Below the pieces are notes generated by a model. The model searched no databases. It saw only the letters and a list, made by a program, of their open reading frames with translations, and was not told the origin of the DNA. The position numbers and the translations under genes were made by a program. Positions 39,601 through 49,232 of a DNA stretch of 64,000 bases are shown one piece after another. Each line of letters begins with the position of its first letter. Position 1 is the stretch's first letter. Source of the stretch: Eutreptiella sp. 'Long Island Sound 2002' (taxonomy: Eukaryota; Euglenozoa; Euglenophyceae; Eutreptiales; Eutreptiaceae); NCBI GenBank assembly GCA_964036045.1, contig OZ038381.1:143291596-143355595 (forward strand). Reading direction: 5' to 3'.

Positions 39601-40490
39601 CTTTCAATAGGCCCCCCTCGTAAATTGGAGTCCTTTAAATAGGCCCCCCTCGTAAATTGGAGTCCTTTAAATAGCCCCCTTGTAAATTGCAGTCCTTTAA
39701 ATAGGCTCCCCTCGTAAATTGGAGTCCTTTAAATAGGCCCCCGCTTATAAATTGGAGTCCTTCAAATAGGCCCCCCTCTAAAATTGGAGTCCTTTAAATA
39801 GGCTCCCCTCGTAAATTGGAGTCCTTTGAATAGGCCCCCCTTGTCAATTGGAGCCATTTACATAGGCCGCTCCTCGTAAATTGGCGTCCTTTAAATAGCC
39901 CCCCCCCCTTGTAAATTGCAGTCCTTTAAATAGGCCCCCCTCGTAAATTGGAGTCCTTTAAATATGCCCGCCTCTTAATTTGGAGTCCTTTAAATAGGCC
40001 CCCCTCGTGAATTGGAGCCCTTTAAAAAGGCCCCCCTCGTAAATTGGAGTCCTTTAAAGAGGCGCCCCTCGTAAATTGGAGTCCTTTAAATAGGCCCCCC
40101 TCGTAAATTGGAGTCCTTTAAGTAGGCCCCCCTCGTAAATTGGAGTCCTTTAAATAGGCCCCCCTCGTAAATTGGAGTGCCTTAAATAGCCCCCCCTCGT
40201 AAATGGGAGTGCTTTAAATAGGCTCCCCTCGTAAATTGGAGTCCTTTAAATAGGCCCCCCTCGTAAATTGGAGTCCTTTAAATAGGTCCCCTCGTAAATT
40301 AGAGTCCTTTAAATAGGCCCGATTCGTAAATTGGAGCCATTAAATGGGCCCCCCCTCGTGAATTGGAGTCCTTTAAATAGGCCGCCCTCGTAAATTGGAG
40401 TGCTTTAACTAAGGCCCCCTTGTACATTGGAGTCCTTTAAATAGGCCCCCCTCGTGAATTGGACTCCTTTAAATAGCCCCCGCTCGTAAA
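33671..40490. repeat. Near-identical tandem duplication of a 3348-bp block
   Basis: 33671-36908 matches 37019-40256 at a constant offset of 3348 bp with very few differences (for example GTCCCCGTCG against GCCCCCGTCG near 34313/37661, and TAAATTGG against TAGATTGG near 34385/37733). Long identical variant series such as the ten-C run near 36551 and 39899 confirm this. The match resumes at offset 3475 (36905 to 40380), so about four monomers (127 bp) are inserted at about 40256-40380. This looks like the youngest large duplication in the array. Confidence 0.92.
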
Positions 40491-41440
40491 TTGCAGTCCT
40501 TCAAAAAGGCCCCCCTCGTAAATTGGAAACCTTTAAATAGGCACCCCTCGTAAATTGGAGTCCTTCAAATAGGCCCCCCTCGGAAATTGGAGTCCTTTAA
40601 ATTGGCCCCCCTCGTAAATTGGAGTCCTTTAAATAGGCCCCCCTTGTAAACTGGAGTCCTTCAGATAAGCCCCCCTCGTAAATTGGAGTCCTTTAAATAG
40701 GCCCCCCTCGTAAATTGAACTCCTTCAAATAGCCCCCCTTGTAAATTGGGGCCATTTCAATGGGCCTCCCTCGTAAATTGGAGTCATGTAATTAGGCCCC
40801 GCTCGTAAAGTGGAGTCCTTTAAATAGGCCCCCCTCGTAAATTGGAGTCCTGTAAATAGGCCCCCCTCGTAAATTGGAGTCCTTTAAATAGCCCCCCCTT
40901 GTAAATTGCAAACCTTTAAATAGGCCCCCCTGGTAAATTGGAGTCCTTTAAATAGGCCCCCGCTTGTAAATTGGAGTCCTTCGAATAGGCCCCCCTCTAA
41001 AATTGGAGTCCTTTAAATAGGCACCCCTCGTAAATTGGAGTCCTTTAAATATGCCCCCCTCGTAAATTGGAGTCCTTTAAAAAGGCCCCCCTTGTAAATT
41101 GGAGGCCTTCAAATAGGCCCCCCTCGTAAATTGGAGTCCTTTAAATAGGCCCCCCTCGTAAATTGGAGTCCTTTAAGTAGGCCCCCCTCGTAAATTGGAG
41201 TCCTTTAAATAGGCCCCCCTCGGAAACTGGAGTCCTTTAAATAGGCCCCCCTCGTAAATTGGAGTCCTTTAAATAGGCCCCCCTCGTAAATTGGATTGCC
41301 TTAAATAGCCCCCCCTCGTAAATTGGAGTGCTTTAAATAGGCCCCCCTCGTAAATTGGAGTCCTTTAAATAGGCCCCCCTGGTAAATTGGAGTTCTTCAA
41401 ATAGGCCCCCCTCGTAGATTGGAGGCTGTAACTAGGCCCC

Positions 41441-41802
41441 GTAGGGGCCAACATGGACCCCGACGACGGGGTGGCGGCACATTCCGGCGGAGGGGACAAC
41501 GCAAGCGGAGCGGTGAACGACTTCCACGTTGCGTCAAATCGGTCCCGTCTGACGATGCGCCGTGGGAAGGGGAGCCCAGTGCGAGTGGTGTAGGCGTCGC
41601 CCTGGCAGGTGATGTACTCAGACAACACACGAAAGCCGGACCGGGATGCACCCAACTCCAAAAGGGACCCCATCAGATAGGGTGCGCGAAAGAGGGCCTC
41701 CGCATACGTACCGATGGCCTGCACCTTGTTTTTGTGGACCGCCGACAAACGGGCCCGGATGAGGGGGGACAATGACATCCATTGGGCCAACAGGTCGGAA
41801 CG
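41441..41802 (-). pseudogene. Gene fragment truncated by the satellite edge
   Basis: An open frame reads through this segment and then into satellite monomers, stopping at 41365. The non-satellite part has normal amino-acid composition, with stretches such as LLAQWMSLSPLIRARL and GSLLELGASRSGF, and looks like genuine coding sequence. A usable acceptor (CAAG at 41803-41806) precedes CGT at 41802 in phase 0. This joins to the candidate exon at 42003-42074 across a 200-bp intron. The C-terminal half after about residue 115 is lost or replaced by satellite. I do not recognise the family. Confidence 0.5.
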
Positions 41803-41922
41803 CTTGCTTCATGAAAGCTAGTGGCACCAGTGAGGCGAACAAATATCATGTTTAGCTCTGTGAAGACAGAGTAAGGGTAAGACATAACAAAACTTGTGGA
41901 CAAGGAAGCGTAGATAAAAGCT

Positions 41923-41979
41923 GTTCATAATTCCTGGTTCACATATGAATGCTTCATTTATGAAAAATGAATTATGAAC
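41923..41979. repeat. Inverted repeat, 11-bp perfect arms
   Basis: GTTCATAATTC (41923-41933) and GAATTATGAAC (41969-41979) are perfect inverted arms around a 35-base AT-rich loop. It lies inside the putative intron between the two neighbouring coding segments. Confidence 0.75.
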
Positions 41980-42002
41980 AATACTGCTTTTCATACAGGT
42001 AC

Positions 42003-42074
42003 CAAGGGTGGGCAAACGGCATCATAGAGCTCCAAAACCTCATCCGTCGTGGCAACGAAGCCCTCCAAAGCAAG
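42003..42074 (-). CDS. Candidate 24-codon exon upstream of the truncated fragment
   Basis: A phase-0 segment bounded by an AG (at 42075-42076) and a GTACCT donor (42002 downward). It encodes LALEGFVATTDEVLELYDA followed by VCPPL, a plausible helical protein segment. It is in the same orientation and phase as 41441-41802. The acceptor has a poor pyrimidine tract, so the exact boundary is uncertain. Confidence 0.35.
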
Positions 42075-42435
42075 CTATGCGAGCTAATGCATTGTGGCTC
42101 AAACGTCCTCACAGGGTACACCTTCGACTAGATGAGGAGTGAGGTGCGGCCACTGGTTCCTCGATAGACGGACTGACTAGATGCGCAACAGTGCCGCGAG
42201 GGTATTCCTTCACAAGGCTTGTGTCGTAAGGTTTGCACCACAGCCGCCCCCGTTGGCTCCCGGCAGCAACACGATCTGGGGCGTGCCTAGCTCGTGTTGC
42301 AACGTGTAGGGTGCACCTAGCTTCCGGGAAGGACATCTCCTAACAGCTGGAGTCGGCGTGCGCAAAAATCGTGTATTTTTCGCAACATTGTTCACACATG
42401 GAATGTACAAAGGTCGAAATCTTCGCGACACTGTT
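42075..42435. other. No supported gene
   Basis: Open frames here are short and overlap on both strands without clear coding character. GCGCAAAAATCG-type motifs near 42360-42400 recur near 42670 and 44040 but I cannot assign them. Confidence 0.4.
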
Positions 42436-43915
42436 CTAAATGAACCACAGAATGCTTACAAAGGTGCCAGGGGGAATCATGGCTTCCACTGCTGCCCGTT
42501 TTCTCTCCCATGGGGGGTTTGGGGATCGAAAAATCGAGGGTGCTCCTTTGACTCTACTGCCACGGGGCATGAGAATAGAAGAGCACTAGCACGAAATAGG
42601 TGGTAGGACTCCAAGTGCAACTCACAACCATCCGGAAACGCAGAACAAAATTAATTGCAAAATGGTTCCAAAATTGCGCAAAAATCGCGCTTGTCAAAAA
42701 GGCTCATGGCCACAGTATCATGAGCTAACATTGTCTTCCCATGGTCGGGGGGGAACTTTTCCAAAGTGGGCCCCGCGCCAGCTAGGTGCGACAGCAACAG
42801 CCGCAATGGCCAACCCACCGCAGACACCTAGGCATTGCCGGCCTAGGAGTGCCGATGGCATTCTTGAGCAGCGCCGAAGAGGTGCTGCAAGGCCTGCAAC
42901 TTACCGCCCTCATTCTCACCCCTTGTTGCTGCTCCTTTTGTTGCTGCTGCCACACAGGCCCCTTTGACCTGCGTGCCTCTAGCCCCCTTCACTCGCGCAG
43001 GAAGCTAGTCCCTCTCCGTCTCCGCCGCCTTTGCCGCGTTCCGGGCCCGCTAGGCATCGTGCTAAACATCTTGCAGCTTGCCCCTAAGCTGCAAAACTTC
43101 CCCCTCAGCCACCAGTGCCCAGTGTTGCCACTGGGGCCGGGTGTGGTGCTGCAGCAGCTGATGCTTGGGCAGCGGGGAGGACGGCGGGGACACTGCGGAG
43201 AGGCGGGCCCGTCCTCTAGGCCTTGCACGCCGCCCCAACCCCTTTCCCCTCGAGCCCTTAGAACCCGCGTTGGTGCGCGAGCGGGCGGTGTTGTCGCCCC
43301 CTAGCATCACTGCCCCCATTTTCCAGGAGTGCATCCGGGTCATCCCCTGTGCATGGGAGCGCATCATGAGCCATGCATGGTCCATGTGCGCCTCCATGCG
43401 ATCCCGCCACCTCCTCACCACGCTGATCGGTGAAAGCCCGTGCCGAACCAACTGTCCCCCATCCAGACCATGCCTCCCCCAAACCGCCGTCTTCAGCTTC
43501 CAATGCCCCCCCCCCCCCCCCCCTCGCCCGCAGCCGGTAAACGTACAACGCCACGAGCCGCTTCGGCCTACTTCAGCCGCACCCAACACGCCATGGGGAA
43601 AGCGCACGGGAATAAAATGCGGAGGGGAGGGGAGGCTGCTCCCTAGCCTGTGTCTCCACGTCCGCCTCCCACGTGGCAGCCACAAACTCCACCCTCACCC
43701 TTTTCCGCCTGGACAGCTCCAACTTCAAGTCAAAGGGAGGCGGCACACGCACCATCCATAGGACTAGGATGGCGGGGGCGTACCCGTTGGCACCCGTCCG
43801 GGCATTGGATTCAGCCACGTCTGCAATTAGGGAGGGTGGCTAGACCGCCTGGGCGGCAAAAACCTCCTGAGCACTGCTCGACGGAAGGTCCACTTGGGGA
43901 GAAAAATGTATGCAA
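42436..43915 (-). pseudogene. Decayed copy A of an unknown dispersed gene family
   Basis: This segment is clearly homologous to 59480-60740 on the same strand. Matches include a GGGGGTTTGGGGAT stretch (42510s and 59555s), and the region coding MEAHMDHAWLMMRSHAQG near 43370, which reads MEAHMDHAWLMTRSHAHG in the other copy. Upstream (higher coordinates) is a segment reading RVEFVAATWEADVE near 43680. Downstream is an Ala/Arg/Gln-rich, probably coiled-coil stretch near 42990-43080 with several stops. The coding signal moves between frames, partly at an 18-base C run (43506-43523). VVRRWRDRMEAHMDHAW is faintly SANT-like, but I do not assign a function. It is probably a degenerate transposon gene or an expanded plant-type gene family. 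Confidence 0.6.
43506..43523. repeat. Poly-C tract (18)
   Basis: Eighteen consecutive C. The homologous position in the second copy (about 60426) has only a short C run, so the tract is an expansion that shifts the reading frame of the minus-strand relic. Confidence 0.95.
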
Positions 43916-44199
43916 CCCAGAGCAGGGCGAATTTGCTGTTGTTTATGGCGCAACGAAGGGGATAAGGCTGACAAAAATTCCACTTCTCCTAAACACAAAA
44001 GCGGATAGCGAAAGAGCAAACAAAATTACCACATTCAAAAATCGTGCGAAAAATCGCAGATCAATCCCGCGAAGTTCGCAAACGCGAAGCAAGTAGCGAA
44101 AAGACGTAGTGCGCACGGAGAGCACATCGGCGCGAACATCGCGCAATTCTTGGGGTCCACAAGCAAGTATTTTGTCGGCATACCTTGCATTTGCATGGA

Positions 44200-44881
44200 C
44201 ATCCAGTAGTCCATCCCCGTTTCTTTGCTTGCTTGGCGTTCGTGAACGGCGGTGCGTCGTTCCGCAGCTGCCAAGCGCTGGCGGGCCGTTCAGGTGGCGG
44301 GGTGCCACCAATCGCCAAGTGCACCAGAGCATTGCCGCCCCTCCGCCTATCCTTTGCCAGTTCGAGCTGGTACGGCACCCGCCAAAGGACAACCTCCCCG
44401 CCACTGACCGGCACCGCTTGGAGACCCACCACAGCGGCAGACGAAGGTGGGGTGGTGGGTGCACATGGGGGAGCCTGCAAGTGCCGGGAGGTCGGGGGGG
44501 TGGGAACCATCATCTCGGAGGCCCTTCACGGCCAGCCCCAAATGGCCCTCCAAGCCCCCCCCCAAACAAAAGGAGGTAGCCATGTGTGGGGACCTCGTGC
44601 TGCTCAAGCGTGCCCAAAAGATTCTTGAGCAGCGGGTCAGTGGGGGGGTCGAGGTGGCGTTGGGCAGCACATTGGCATGCTTTTTGTGGGGGGTCCAATG
44701 CGTGAATAGGGCCCGCACGCTCGGGGTCCCTCATGTCAATATGAATGAGGGTGGGGGAGGGGTCCCAACCCTTTGCCAACTCCACCACCTCCCCCACTAG
44801 CATGCCCCCGGTGTATCCGGCCTCCTCCAGGTGTGCAGGCGGCAGGGGATGGCCAAGAAAGGGGCATGGGTGTCGACCGCT
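44200..44881 (-). pseudogene. Decayed or partly sequenced coding segment, unknown family
   Basis: One minus-strand frame is open from about 44881 to 44510 (about 123 codons). It includes HLEEAGYTGGMLVGEVVELA and PTLIHIDMRDPERAGPI, which look like real protein. It has no start codon at its beginning, so it is an internal exon or fragment. After a G-rich stretch near 44550 the coding signal appears in another frame (VVLWRVPYQLELAKDRRRGG near 44370). The C/G runs at 44550-44570 are the likely site of the shift. It lies upstream of copy A on the same strand and may be part of the same gene. Confidence 0.45.
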
Positions 44882-45311
44882 GGGTCAGGCAACCTACCAT
44901 TTTGCGGGAGGCCATTGCAACAGAAATCAGAGCTGAACATGGGGACGAAAGCATGGAAAGGTGCTAAACTTGAAAACATTGTGCATATTCACGCGATCTT
45001 CACGTGACGTTTGCGCAATGGGAATTACATGCAAATGCTAACGAGACATGCGTACGAGACATGCGAATATGCGCGCGAAATCAACAGCTTGTTGTGCATC
45101 CCAGTGGCGTTGGCAAGCACCCAAGCAACGTTTTGCGTGTTTTTCATTTTGGTTACTTTTTCGCGAATGAAGCACGGCAAACGGGTAAAAGGGCACGGAT
45201 TAACAGGCAAAACAGGCCAAAAGTAAGCGACGTGCGCATCTTCATTTAAAGGTGTAGTTGGCATAGGATACATAAGTCTGCCTTCCGTAGATATTATCCG
45301 GGAGGTTTGGG
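44882..45311. other. No supported gene
   Basis: Several short overlapping frames occur on both strands. CpG-containing motifs of the TTCGCGAA/GCGCGAA type occur at 44990-45180, similar to those at 44030-44110 and 52010. I see no conserved domain. Confidence 0.4.
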
Positions 45312-47953
45312 TCATGAAACGAATCCGAGGACGGTGTCGGCCCTCTCTGAAGTACTTTTAGTCCGCGTCATAGGCGGTTTGACAGAGCCTATGCTCTGTG
45401 GTGTAAAGGGCAGGTACCAAGCATACCATGGGGTTTGCACGCCAACTGAAACCACTGCTGTGTCAGTGACCATCACTGACGCTAGATTCATGTGAAATTG
45501 CTTCGTCAAATCATTGCCGTGTTCCAACAGTTGTCACTTTTGAGTGTCAAGCACCACCACATGCACAGTAGCCCAATTTTCCCCCAACTGCTCAATCAAG
45601 CGTGGCACACCTTTCGATGATTTTCAATGTCTCTGTGAAGAGTTACCCACAAAGCATTTGTCTCTCCACCACGGAAAAGGGCATGGGCCTACTCTGGATT
45701 TTGGACCGCATCGACGGAAGTTGGACGGATTGAGAAACCATTTTTACAGTCAAAGGCAGCTAAAAAATATCTATACTCTTATACCAGAAGCTCTTTGTCA
45801 CTGGAATCAACGAAGCATGCAAGTTGCACACTGTCGTTTTCTGACGGAATCGCGTTGTCGGGGGTGGCATGCTGGGAGACAAAGTCCTTGACGCTCATCT
45901 CGTCAAGAAATCAGTTCTTTTTATCGATAATGTATAAACGAGTACTCAGGCCCCACCAGCAAACGGCGCAGATGGTTGTACAGCTCTTTAATCAAAGAAA
46001 CTCAAAACTGGACAACAATCCCCTACAATGGTCAATATTTTGCTTTTCGGTTGTGGCCACCCACATTTGGGCAGTAGCAGGGAATAAGCAAGTGGTGCAT
46101 TTTGAACATGCTGGGGGAGGGTCATGGGTGGCCCTGTGGAGTCCGAACTAGCCAAAAAAAAATGTTCCCCCTAAATTTCTAAAAATGGCGTTTGTAGGCC
46201 AAGTCTAGCAACTCTTGGTCCGTGCAGAGAACTTCGAAAAAGGCTTTTCAACGTTGACAGCATACTAAGGAGGCGGACCCTCATGTTAACATCATTCTCG
46301 GCCGAAAAAGGGGGGCAAATGGAGGCAGTGGCCAAAAAGTACGTGGCAGGAAGGGGGGCGGGGAGGGGGAAATTGCGGTACAATAAAATGGTGCTAATCC
46401 ATAGCACCGGAGCATGGCATGAGTCGGGTCCGCAATTGTCTTCAGGGCTGGGGTACCCCATACTCTATTCACCATATTGACTCACTGTTGCAGCATTCCG
46501 GATTTGGCCCATGCTCCCAAGCACCTTCTCCCATTTTCTGCCTATTTCCCATAGATCACGGACCAACGTCTCCCCGTTGCGCGCATACCGAATTAAAATA
46601 CCCGTTCTCTTCATTTAACATCCGGTTGGCCAGCGATTCCCCACAAATGTGTGCCAAATACCCCGATCGCCTAGCTGCCCTCAATGCGCCTTTTCCACGG
46701 TACTATGTATGGCCAACTTGGTGCAGAGCAATACACCCTCCGGCCCTTGAGCTGCTTTGCATTAGCGTCTTGTATCTGCTTCATGAGGTCATCTCGTAGC
46801 GGCACGCTTGCCGCAGTGGATTGGGACGCCAGTTGATGACGATGACGATGATGCGGGTACTGCTCAGCTCCTGCTGCTGCTTTTGCCGGGGGGGGGGGGG
46901 GGGCAACTCGCCAACACAGCCAGTGCTCACAAGTAGGGTCTCTGCCTCGGCTTGCTTGGTGAGAAACCACCAAATTGAGTAGCTTTTCAACAAATTGAGC
47001 CCATCAAAAGTAGAAGAAGCTCTTGGTGCAACACAAAGTGCATTGTTGCGAACCACCTAGAAACACAAACGTCAGTTTTCAACATCGGCCTGGTGACAGC
47101 CCTCGGCGGGGACCTGCACCCTGCAACCGGGAATATATCACAGTCGCGAGGGGGTCTTTTGCGGCCCTTTGTGAAGGCTTGGGGGGCAAGGGCCAAAAGA
47201 AACTCAATACCCCACAAAGGGCCATGGGGGTGGTAAGTGGGATGGCAATCTGTTCCAAAAACCTCCCCTTTTGGAAGCAAAAATGTCTGTTGCCAAGTAT
47301 CAGTAGGGGCGTCGTCCCAAACCTTCTAGCGTGCTTGGTGCCCCATAACGTCATTGGCGTAGGCTACTACCAAAGCAGCCTGCGCGGCACTATGGATTGT
47401 TGCCTAGGGGGGCTCACAAAAGGCATCATTGGCAATGACTCGCACGACCTCAAAGGGGGCATGGATGTAAGAAAGGGGGGGGGAGTGGACGTCTTTGAGG
47501 ATTATTTTTTGAGGCATTTTTTGATGCCCACCTCCTTAAACCATATTTGAAGGTTTGCCTCTATCCACTTTAGGTCCTTAATCAAGGTGTCAGGTTGTGT
47601 GGACCAAATGAATTTCAAAAACAAAAAATGTGATCTCAGTCGTTCATTTGTTTCATCAGCAAATGTGCGCCGAGCATCATATTTTTCATGCGGGCCAATG
47701 AGGCATAAATTACTCCATTGAAGTCCATACGAGGTTTCATGCTTGCTTAGCGGTTATCCTCCCTACCACCGTGCATGTGGTCAACCGGGATGTGTATTCG
47801 TGGGGTTTTGAGCGAAGTCTTTCTCCATTAGTGGTGCCAATAGTGTGTACTTGGCATTAATAGTATGTGTTTTTGGTACCACCTTCTCCAAAAAGGCCCG
47901 CAACTTGCAGGGTTGAATTGTATCTTATGGGCTGCAGTGTAGGCACAATGCAG
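45312..47953 (-). pseudogene. Long decayed gene, unknown family
   Basis: Coding-like sequence runs almost continuously on the minus strand but in changing frames. From 5' to 3' it includes FLEKVVPKTHTINAKYTLL (about 47900), VIYASLARMKNMMLGAHLL (47720), LIKDLKWIEANLQIWFKEVG (47560), SPPLSYIHAPFEVVRVIAND (47460) and KVWDDAPTDTWQQTFLLP (47310). Further on come VPLRDDLMKQIQDANAKQL (46770), GYLAHICGESLANRMLNEEN (46630), a short ATG frame at 45898 (MSVKDFVSQHATPDNAIPSE), and LIEQLGENWATVHVVVLDTQ (45580). In-frame TAG/TAA stops occur near 47405, 47328, 45780 and 45715, and there are at least four frameshifts, one at the G16 tract 46888-46903. A good acceptor, CTCCACATTTTCTAG, precedes 47953 in phase with the exon at 48095-48323. 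I do not recognise the protein. Confidence 0.6.
46888..46903. repeat. Poly-G tract (16)
   Basis: Sixteen G, read as prolines on the minus strand. The coding signal is in one frame before it and a different one after it, so the tract length decides the frame. Confidence 0.95.
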
Positions 47954-48094
47954 CTAGAAAATGTGGAGGTTAGATTAGACATCACCGGGCTCCAGCAATT
48001 CAACATTTGCTGAATCGGCATATATGAGCTCCTCCTCAAAAGTAAGCTTTGAGCCGCAGGCGGAGGGGAAGGGGGGGAGGGGGGGTGCACTTAC

Positions 48095-48323
48095 CTGGCT
48101 ACCACTGGACATTTTCAAATCTGTTGACATGAAAAAGGCAGTGGCACAAAGGACATCCAAGGCAGTGACACATGTTTTAACAATGCCCGTTTGGAGGTTC
48201 TGGAGGTCAATATAACCGATGCCTTCGACAAACACAATGAGCACAAAGTGAAGCACAATCCCAAGGATATACCTAGTGTTCTTATACAAGCCAAAGTACT
48301 TCATCTTACACTTTTCTTCCACC
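48095..48323 (-). CDS. Candidate exon with hydrophobic membrane segment
   Basis: The exon is bounded by an acceptor (TTACCAG before 48323) and a perfect CAG|GTAAGT donor (48094-48089). It encodes a basic start (KMKYFGLYKNTRY), a strongly hydrophobic stretch (ILGIVLHFVLIVFVEGIGYI) long enough for one transmembrane helix, and then a second mildly hydrophobic stretch ending MSSGSQ. The phase (0) matches the acceptor at 47953 across a 141-bp intron, so it may be the 5' part of the decayed gene downstream. Without splicing, the frame stays open to a TAA at 47975, giving an acidic tail (LTFEEELIYADSANVELLEP) after a proline-rich bridge. That alternative, a C-terminal exon, cannot be excluded. Family unknown. 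Confidence 0.45.
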
Positions 48324-48675
48324 CTGGTAATTTGCATGCAAAGCAAGCACCAACATTGCAAACGACAATCCTCTACTTTATGATCCTAGCATTGCGACCA
48401 AAATATCTTCCAAGCGCCCATAGGCATCTTGGCTGGAAAGTCGCCAGGACATTGCTACCAATTTGGGTTGCATTTTTGAAGGCGCTTTCCCGACCAAAAC
48501 TACACAGCAGTTTTCCGAGCATCCGACGGTACCCTTTCGAAAGACCCGGAACCAAGCCCAGCACACCAAATGGCACGCCAAGCACCGGGGATAAACAAAA
48601 ATTGCCCCCGGTGAGGAGAGCATATCATTGTTTCTTCCTATGTTCTAAAAACTGCGCATGTGCCACCTGCGCCAC

Positions 48676-49225
48676 AACCAAAGCCCAAGCCCAAGGCCAA
48701 GGCCAAGACACCAAGGGCGGCGCAGCGGGGGGGATGCAAGGACAAGGGGAGCGAAACGCTTATGTAGTTTTTTGCGACAAGGGAGAATGGGAGATCAAGA
48801 AATGCAAGGAGGCCCGCGCCGTGGGTGGTCCCCCCCAAAGGGGGAGACATATGTGAGATTCTCGGGGGACGAGGTCTGGGATGCCGAAGGCCGCCTTGTG
48901 GCAGACCCCAAGGCAACCCAAGACGTACCTCGACAACAAGAGGAAGGAGAAGGAGGCCGGTGAAGAGAGAGAGGGTAATGAAGACGACCAAATTGCGGAC
49001 GCGAGTGATGAGGATGGGGAGGGGAATGGGGGAGGTCAAGGGGATGGACAACGGGCACGTGAACGTGCTCCCGTAGTTAGTGCTAGCTGGAATGAAGGTA
49101 TGCGGGTAGTGGTCACTAGGGTGGAGGGTGAAGGGGTGGTGGGTGACACGGTGTTGGTTGGCGAGGGACAAGGGGAGATAAGTTCCGGGGCGCCCCGTTC
49201 CCCCTGGACGACGCAGGAGGACTAG
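48676..49225 (+). pseudogene. Retrotransposon Gag-like fragment with zinc-knuckle remnant
   Basis: A Gln/Gly-rich linker is followed by a knuckle-like segment, FCDKGEWEIKKC. This corresponds to a CCHC (C-x2-C-x4-H-x4-C) knuckle in which the first Cys and the His appear lost (Tyr or Val and Trp in their places). The next block (YVRFSGDEVWDAEGRLVADP) is in the +2 frame near 48840-48910. The frame then returns to the first one at KTYLDNKRKEKEAGEE (about 48920) and continues through a highly acidic tail to TAG at 49225. Two compensating frameshifts therefore separate the three blocks, the first at the C7/G5 run near 48830. The layout, knuckle then short beta-like block then charged tail, is typical of plant LTR-element Gag C-termini. 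I see no reverse transcriptase nearby. Confidence 0.5.
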
Positions 49226-49232
49226 CTGAGGG

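Larger units (their letters stand above)
2785..41440. repeat. Giant satellite array, 32-bp monomer, ~1,200 copies
   Basis: The monomer starts GGCCCCCCTCG, continues TAAATTGGAGTCC and ends TTTAAATA or TTCAAATA, for a total of 32 bp. It repeats head to tail with no inversion and no foreign insertion that I could find over about 38.65 kb. Common variants change the C-run length and add or remove one base. Others substitute CTTTCGCG (for example near 3015, 5225, 8705, 19978, 21288, 26358, 32745, 37098), GCTTGTAA, GGTTCCCCTCG, GGACCCCTTTG, GGTAAAATGCAG or CCCATCCCCGG for the standard start. Both ends fade into degenerate monomers. Because 32 is not a multiple of 3, each minus-strand frame reads the same peptide with one TAA per 96 bp. 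Frames open up wherever TTTAAAT has become TTCAAT or TTGAAT. No coding function is supported. The location could be centromeric, pericentromeric or another heterochromatic block. Confidence 0.98.

Noticed and set aside
2785-41440. CRISPR array (about 32-bp regular repeats)
   Set aside because: Monomers are contiguous with no unique spacers; the sequence is eukaryotic and there are no cas genes.
48191-48600. Plus-strand coding for the first 140 codons of the 221-codon ORF
   Set aside because: The opposite strand has the hydrophobic exon with a perfect donor. Only the 3' part of the plus ORF (after about 48676) looks like real protein.
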